NCBI GenBank assembly: GCA_024403005.1
Contig: JAKSSQ010000058.1
Location: 1 to 9,916, forward strand
Reading direction: 5' to 3'
DNA: 9,916 nt
DNA from: Clostridia bacterium
GTDB lineage: Bacteria; Bacillota; Clostridia; Peptostreptococcales; Anaerovoracaceae
Shown here: positions 6,924 to 9,916 of the stretch, piece after piece
Position numbering within the stretch: position 1 is the stretch's first letter
Layout of the letters: each line of letters begins with the position of its first letter
The notes under the pieces: generated by a model
Database searches by the model: none
What the model was told of the DNA's origin: nothing
What the model saw: the letters and a program-made list of their open reading frames with translations, nothing else
Program-made: the position numbers and the translations under genes

Positions 6924-8209
6924 GTCCGGTCGGCATCGCAGTAGTACTCATGCTGGTACTGTTATTCCTTAAAGTACCTGTATGGCTCTCCGTTATGGCA
7001 GGTTCTGCCAGCTATTTCCTCTTTACACCCGGTGTAAACTCCATGATTCTCGCACAGAGACTTTCTTCCTCTGTACAGGGTCTTACACTGCTGGCTATTC
7101 CGTTCTTTGTATGCGCAGGCATATTCATGAACTCTTCCGGCGTAAGTAGGCGTATCATGGACCTCTGCGACCTTCTCACAGGACACATGTGGGGCGGTCT
7201 TGCACAGGTAAACGTTCTCCTTTCCACACTCATGGGCGGCCTCTCCGGTTCCAACCTGGCAGACGCTGCAATGGAAGCTAAGCTTCTCGTTCCTCCCATG
7301 GAAAGAAAGGGTATGTCCAAGGCATTTTCTTCTGTAGTTACAGCTGCATCTGCCATGATCACACCCATCATCCCGCCCGGAATCGCTATGATTCTCTGCG
7401 GATCCCTTGCAAACGTTTCTATCGGTAAACTCTTCGTTTCCGGTATCGGCGTAGGTATCATCCTCTGCGCAGGTCAGATGGCTCTCGTATCCGTAATCTC
7501 TCATAAGAGAGGCTACATGCCTACACGTGCAAAGGGTGAAAAGCTTCCCGACGGCGAAGCTGCTCGCATTGTAAAGGCTTCCATCCTGCCCATGTGCCTG
7601 CCTGTAATTATCATCGGCGGCGTAAGAGCAGGCGTGTTCTCCGCAACAGAAGCAGGCGCTGTAGCAGTAGCTTACTCCATTATCCTCGGTCTTGTTTACA
7701 GAGAACTCACTTTTGACAAGATTATTGAAGGTCTTAAGGAAACAGTACTTTCCACAGCAGGCATCATGCTCATCATTGGTGCTGCATCTGCTCTTTCCTG
7801 GGTACTCACAAAGGAAAGAATTCCTCAGATGCTCACAGAAGTGATGGTAAGCATCAGCCCCAACAAGTACGTATTCCTTCTTCTCATGAACATCTTCCTT
7901 CTCATTTGCGGTATGTTCCTGGAAGGCAACGCTATCATGATTATCCTTGTACCGCTGCTCTTCCCCATCGCAATGCAGTATGGAATTAACGAAATCCAGA
8001 TCCTGATGGTAATCATCTTCAACGTTTCCATCGGCTGCATGACCCCTCCCATGGGTACTCTCATGTTCGTCGTATGCAACGAAACGGAGTGCAAGATCAA
8101 AGACTTTATCAAAGAGAGCTTGCCGTTCCTGGCACTGCTTATCTGCGAACTTCTTGCCTTCACCTTCATCCCCGTATTAACTACAGGTCTGGTAAACCTG
8201 ATCTATTAG
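6920..8209 (+). CDS. dctM: TRAP transporter large permease (DctM family)
   Basis: This 429-residue, very hydrophobic protein has about twelve membrane segments, the normal size for DctM, the cation-coupled transport channel of TRAP systems. Hallmarks are LAIPFFVCAGIFMNSSGVSR (58-77), GLSGSNLADA (107-116), TPIIPPGIAMIL (148-159), FSATEAGAVAVAYS (240-253) and GCMTPPMGTLMF (372-383). These two Pro-Pro hairpin motifs form the two elevator-like halves in this ion-transporter superfamily. The start has a strong AGGAGG 9 nt upstream and overlaps the dctQ stop, so the two are translationally coupled. It ends the operon at a terminator. Confidence 0.95.
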   Translation: MSPVGIAVVLMLVLLFLKVPVWLSVMAGSASYFLFTPGVNSMILAQRLSSSVQGLTLLAIPFFVCAGIFMNSSGVSRRIMDLCDLLTGHMWGGLAQVNVLLSTLMGGLSGSNLADAAMEAKLLVPPMERKGMSKAFSSVVTAASAMITPIIPPGIAMILCGSLANVSIGKLFVSGIGVGIILCAGQMALVSVISHKRGYMPTRAKGEKLPDGEAARIVKASILPMCLPVIIIGGVRAGVFSATEAGAVAVAYSIILGLVYRELTFDKIIEGLKETVLSTAGIMLIIGAASALSWVLTKERIPQMLTEVMVSISPNKYVFLLLMNIFLLICGMFLEGNAIMIILVPLLFPIAMQYGINEIQILMVIIFNVSIGCMTPPMGTLMFVVCNETECKIKDFIKESLPFLALLICELLAFTFIPVLTTGLVNLIY

Positions 8210-8214
8210 CATTA

Positions 8215-8244
8215 AAAAATCACCTGCTTATGCGGGTGATTTTT
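8215..8244 (+). terminator. Intrinsic terminator after dctM
   Basis: The stem pairs AAAAATCACCTGC with GCGGGTGATTTTT (one G-U pair) around a TTAT loop, and the final T-run overlaps the stem base. The A-rich 5' side would also provide a U-tract in the other direction. It closes the TRAP/lyase operon. Confidence 0.9.
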
Positions 8245-8255
8245 ATGTGCCGCCG

Positions 8256-8281
8256 GTATACAATTTGCAATGTCTGTATAC
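8256..8281. promoter_or_regulatory. Pair of GTATAC operator-like sites upstream of the second GntR promoter
   Basis: GGTATACAAT (GTATAC at 8256-8261) and TGTATAC (GTATAC at 8276-8281) have centres exactly 20 bp apart, about two helical turns, and the second ends at the -35 box. The same core recurs at 8318-8327 and 9213-9222. A GTATAC core within an A/T-rich dyad resembles the remembered sites of FCD-type hexuronate regulators (ExuR/UxuR, GGTATACC core). Confidence 0.5.
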
Positions 8282-8311
8282 TTTACATAATAATTCAACA
8301 CATGCTATAAT
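8282..8311 (+). promoter_or_regulatory. Promoter of the second GntR gene
   Basis: TTTACA (8282-8287) and a perfect TATAAT (8306-8311) are 18 bp apart. The start is predicted near 8318, leaving an AT-rich leader of about 86 nt. GTATAC-core sites flank it on both sides, suggesting autoregulation. Confidence 0.6.
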
Positions 8312-8317
8312 TATGCA

Positions 8318-8327
8318 TTGTATACAA
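8318..8327. promoter_or_regulatory. Operator-like palindrome TTGTATACAA at the second GntR promoter
   Basis: A perfect 10-bp palindrome lies at the predicted start of transcription. It is part of a 15-bp string (8317-8331) repeated exactly at 9212-9226 before the ferredoxin-like gene. A one-mismatch relative, TGTTTACA, follows at 8334-8341. It is probably where the regulator encoded next represses itself. Confidence 0.65.
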
Positions 8328-8403
8328 CAAAAGTGTTTACATTATTGTGTTTAGCCATTAGAATAATTAGTGGAAATCTACAAGAGTTCATAAGGTGTTT
8401 ATT

Positions 8404-9126
8404 ATGAATAACGATTTTTTAAGAAATAATCAGGACAAAACGATAAACATCGGGGACATATTCGGTACGCACATTAACAGTGGATCAAAGGGCGACATTT
8501 TTTACTACAAAATCCTGGACATGATTTTGCGTAATGAATTAAAACCCGGTGATCGCATTCTCGAAGACGAAATGGCTGCCAAGTACGAAATCAGCCGCAC
8601 TCCCGTGCGCGATGCTTTCAGAAGACTGGCTGCTGATGGGCTCATTACGATTTATCCGAAGAGGTACGCAGAAATTACCCGTTTCTCTCCCGAATCCGTC
8701 TACCAGCTGGGCATTATGCGTCTTTCCAACGATATCCTGGCAGGCCGCCTGGCTATTTATAAAGGAAGCGATGCGGACTTTAAGGCAATGCGCAGACTTG
8801 CCGAAATGTGCGAAGAATTCGCAGAATCCGGAGACTTCTACGACGGTACTCTGGCAGACTGTAAGTTCCATCTCATGATAAGTGAAATAGGCGAAAATCC
8901 GCTTCTCATTAAGATGCAGAACAGTATTTACCTCAGAGTACACCTCCTGCAGCAGCAGAACCTGCTCTTTAAGATGGACCAGGCTTCCAGAATGGCACAC
9001 CACGGCGCCATCCTCGAAGCTTTCGAAAACAGAGATTCGGATGCCTACGTAAATCTTGTCTGCAGAAGATACCAGAAGGTATACGGTCTGGACGATGAAA
9101 TCGTTCGCCAGTACCTTCCCAGGTAA
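8404..9126 (+). CDS. GntR-family transcriptional regulator, FCD subfamily (second copy)
   Basis: This 240-residue regulator has an unusual N-terminal extension of about 30 residues, then a GntR winged helix-turn-helix (about 32-93) with DEMAAKYEISRTPVRDAFRR (55-74) and a wing at ITIYPKRYAEI (81-91), then an FCD domain. Asp152 and His156 (ADCKFHLMIS) and His199/His200 (RMAHHGAILEAF) match metal-site positions, but the last FCD histidine appears replaced in NLVCRRYQKV (217-226), so metal binding may be altered. AAGGTG lies 6 nt before the ATG at 8404; a GTG at 8395 is a less likely start. The gene has its own promoter and terminator, with GTATAC-core sites before it and before the downstream ferredoxin-like gene, so it probably represses itself and that gene. 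It is clearly diverged from the first regulator, not a recent duplicate. Confidence 0.9.
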   Translation: MNNDFLRNNQDKTINIGDIFGTHINSGSKGDIFYYKILDMILRNELKPGDRILEDEMAAKYEISRTPVRDAFRRLAADGLITIYPKRYAEITRFSPESVYQLGIMRLSNDILAGRLAIYKGSDADFKAMRRLAEMCEEFAESGDFYDGTLADCKFHLMISEIGENPLLIKMQNSIYLRVHLLQQQNLLFKMDQASRMAHHGAILEAFENRDSDAYVNLVCRRYQKVYGLDDEIVRQYLPR

Positions 9127-9144
9127 ATAAGTATTAACGATTAC

Positions 9145-9169
9145 AAACCGCTCGAAAGAGCGGTTTTTT
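9145..9169 (+). terminator. Intrinsic terminator after the second GntR gene
   Basis: A 9-bp perfect stem (AAACCGCTC / GAGCGGTTT) on a GAAA tetraloop runs into six T residues (9164-9169). It ends one base before the -35 box of the next promoter, separating the regulator from the ferredoxin-like transcription unit. Confidence 0.93.
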
Positions 9170-9170
9170 A

Positions 9171-9198
9171 TTGACTTTAAATTTATTTGTTCTATAAT
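9171..9198 (+). promoter_or_regulatory. Strong promoter for the ferredoxin-domain gene
   Basis: TTGACT (9171-9176) and a perfect TATAAT (9193-9198) are 16 bp apart in AT-rich DNA. Transcription should start near 9205, giving a leader of about 160 nt. The TTGTATACAA operator at 9213-9222 lies just downstream, a repression-competent position. Confidence 0.75.
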
Positions 9199-9212
9199 AC
9201 AATTACGGCTAA

Positions 9213-9222
9213 TTGTATACAA
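9213..9222. promoter_or_regulatory. Operator-like palindrome TTGTATACAA before the ferredoxin-domain gene
   Basis: It is identical to the site at 8318-8327 and shares the flanks over 15 bp. TGTATGCA (9234-9241), one mismatch from TGTATACA, follows at a 20-bp step, the same step seen between the two upstream sites of the gntR promoter. It also forms one arm of the inverted repeat ATACAATT-N6-AATTGTAT (9197-9218). It is a probable binding site of the second GntR protein. Confidence 0.65.
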
Positions 9223-9236
9223 CAAATATTTGATGT

Positions 9237-9299
9237 ATGCATCGGCTCAAGTCAGACACAAACCCCGATCGGGTCTTCCTCGTCCCGGTCACCACCTAA
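9237..9299 (+). other. GC-rich leader segment with competing hairpins (possible structured RNA or leader peptide)
   Basis: This 63-base block is 57% G+C inside a very AT-rich 5' leader. It can form a 7-bp hairpin (9267-9273 with 9284-9290, one G-U) that competes with a dyad CCCGATCGGG (9264-9273) and with ATCGG/CCGAT pairing (9241-9245 with 9265-9269). It also reads as a 20-codon open frame from ATG 9237 to TAA 9299, but no ribosome binding site precedes it and its CGG and GTC codons are unlike the neighbours. It matches no riboswitch class that I recognise. Function unknown. Confidence 0.3.
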
Positions 9300-9367
9300 T
9301 TACTTAATGTTTACAATAAAAACCACTAACTATCTGACTGATTAACACGAGAAAGTGAGGCTTTACT

Positions 9368-9916
9368 ATGATAGTAAACCAGGAAAAATGCGTAGGATGC
9401 GGTAAGTGCCGTATTTACTGCCCCGTGCATGCAATCAGTGTGGAAAACCGCAAGGCTAAAATCGACCTTGAAATCTGCACAGAATGCGCAAACTGCCTGA
9501 GAGCTGACATCTGCCCTATGGGCGCACTTGAAAAAGTTGAGCTCGAATGGCCCCGCCAGGTTCGTTCTCAGATGAGCGACGTAACCACAGTTTACAGAGG
9601 AGTAAACGGCCGCGGCACAGAAGAAATGAAGACTAACGATGTTACAGGCCGCTACACAAAGGGCATGGTAGGCATCGCAATCGAAATGGGACGCCCCCAG
9701 GTTTCTTCCACATTCCGCGATCTGGAAAAGCTGTCCATGACAGTGGCTAAGTTTGGAGCTGAATTCGAAGACCGCAATCCGATTTCCAGCTACATCATCG
9801 ACCACAAGACAGGACAGGTTAATCCCGACCTCCTGGACGAAAGAGTTATCTCCGGCATCATTGAGTTTAACCTTCCCATCGAACGTCTTAAGGAAACAAT
9901 TCAGGCAATTATCAAG
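9368..9916 (+). CDS. 2[4Fe-4S] ferredoxin-domain protein with uncharacterised C-terminal region (3' end outside window)
   Basis: The frame runs from the ATG at 9368 (GTGAGG 7 nt upstream) for 183 codons to the window edge with no stop. Residues 1-55 form a bacterial-type ferredoxin domain: CxxCxxCxxxCP at Cys8, 11, 14 and 18, and CxxCxxCx5CP at Cys37, 40, 43 and 49, enough ligands for two [4Fe-4S] clusters. The longer gap before the last cysteine departs slightly from the classic motif. The remainder (about 60-183), with NGRGTEEMKTNDVTGRYTKG around 78-97 and an IAIEMGRPQVSSTFRDLEKL stretch around 101-120, belongs to no domain I can name. It looks soluble. It probably carries electrons for a reductase or oxidoreductase encoded further right. 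It has its own promoter, terminator-isolated from the upstream regulator that likely controls it. Confidence 0.85.
   Translation, partial: MIVNQEKCVGCGKCRIYCPVHAISVENRKAKIDLEICTECANCLRADICPMGALEKVELEWPRQVRSQMSDVTTVYRGVNGRGTEEMKTNDVTGRYTKGMVGIAIEMGRPQVSSTFRDLEKLSMTVAKFGAEFEDRNPISSYIIDHKTGQVNPDLLDERVISGIIEFNLPIERLKETIQAIIK

Noticed and set aside
8539..9225. Minus-strand open frames opposite the second GntR gene, the larA-like gene (622-1245) and the ferredoxin gene (9326-9805)
   Set aside because: They run across terminators and promoters of the real genes, have no start signals and show no recognisable motifs.
9260..9300. tRNA-like or T-box-like stretch (ends GGTCACCACC; the minus strand begins AGGTGGTGACC)
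   Set aside because: No cloverleaf arms can be formed, and on the minus strand a T-box would lead only into the 3' end of the GntR gene, with no target gene.
1..9916. Mobile elements, CRISPR arrays, integrase sites or phage genes
   Set aside because: No transposase, integrase, spaced direct repeats or tRNA gene was seen; the only repeats are short operator-like sites near promoters.

Overview
The window looks like chromosomal DNA from an anaerobic, low-to-mid GC Gram-positive bacterium, most likely a Clostridia-type Firmicute. The signs are a clostridial-style lipoprotein signal peptide (Cys20 lipobox), strong AGGAG-type ribosome binding sites, compact GC-rich hairpins with T-runs, sigma-A-like promoters in AT-rich gaps, and strong codon bias (Lys AAG, Glu GAA, Thr ACA, Pro CCC) in the metabolic genes. 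The taxon is inferred; no rRNA or other marker gene is present.

Layout. (1) Bases 1-1935, plus strand: the C-terminal part of an NAD-type malic enzyme, followed 26 bp later by a LarA-like (DUF2088, nickel-pincer lactate racemase superfamily) protein, then a bidirectional terminator. (2) Bases 2005-2793, minus strand: an HpcH/HpaI-family, pyruvate-forming class II aldolase. (3) A 320-bp divergent control region with inverted and direct repeats. (4) Bases 3114-8209, plus strand: an FCD-type GntR regulator, then a TRAP transporter unit in the order dctP, UxaA-family small subunit (SAF domain), UxaA-family large subunit, dctQ, dctM. A terminator-like hairpin sits between dctP and the enzyme genes, and a terminator follows dctM. 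(5) Bases 8404-9126: a second FCD-type GntR regulator with its own promoter and terminator. (6) From 9171: a strong promoter, a 160-nt leader, and the start of a gene for a protein with an N-terminal 2[4Fe-4S] ferredoxin domain, which runs off the right edge.

How the parts may work together (inference). The central unit looks like an uptake-and-breakdown module for a small hydroxylated carboxylic acid. The TRAP system imports it, the two-part UxaA-type lyase eliminates water (or sulfite, in the SuyAB branch), and the HpcH/HpaI aldolase could cleave a 2-keto-3-deoxy acid to pyruvate plus an aldehyde. The LarA-like protein could set alpha-hydroxyacid stereochemistry, and malic enzyme also feeds pyruvate. 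A sugar acid of the altronate/galactarate type fits best, but sulfolactate or another hydroxyacid cannot be excluded.

Regulation. Each half has its own GntR-FCD protein. The second is framed by GTATAC-core operators: an identical 15-bp copy lies at its own promoter and at the ferredoxin-gene promoter. This points to a small regulon covering both, and possibly genes beyond the window. The most unusual elements are the LarA homologue with preserved spacing of pincer-site residues, the lyase pair nested inside a TRAP operon, the repeated operators, and the GC-rich leader before the ferredoxin-like gene.
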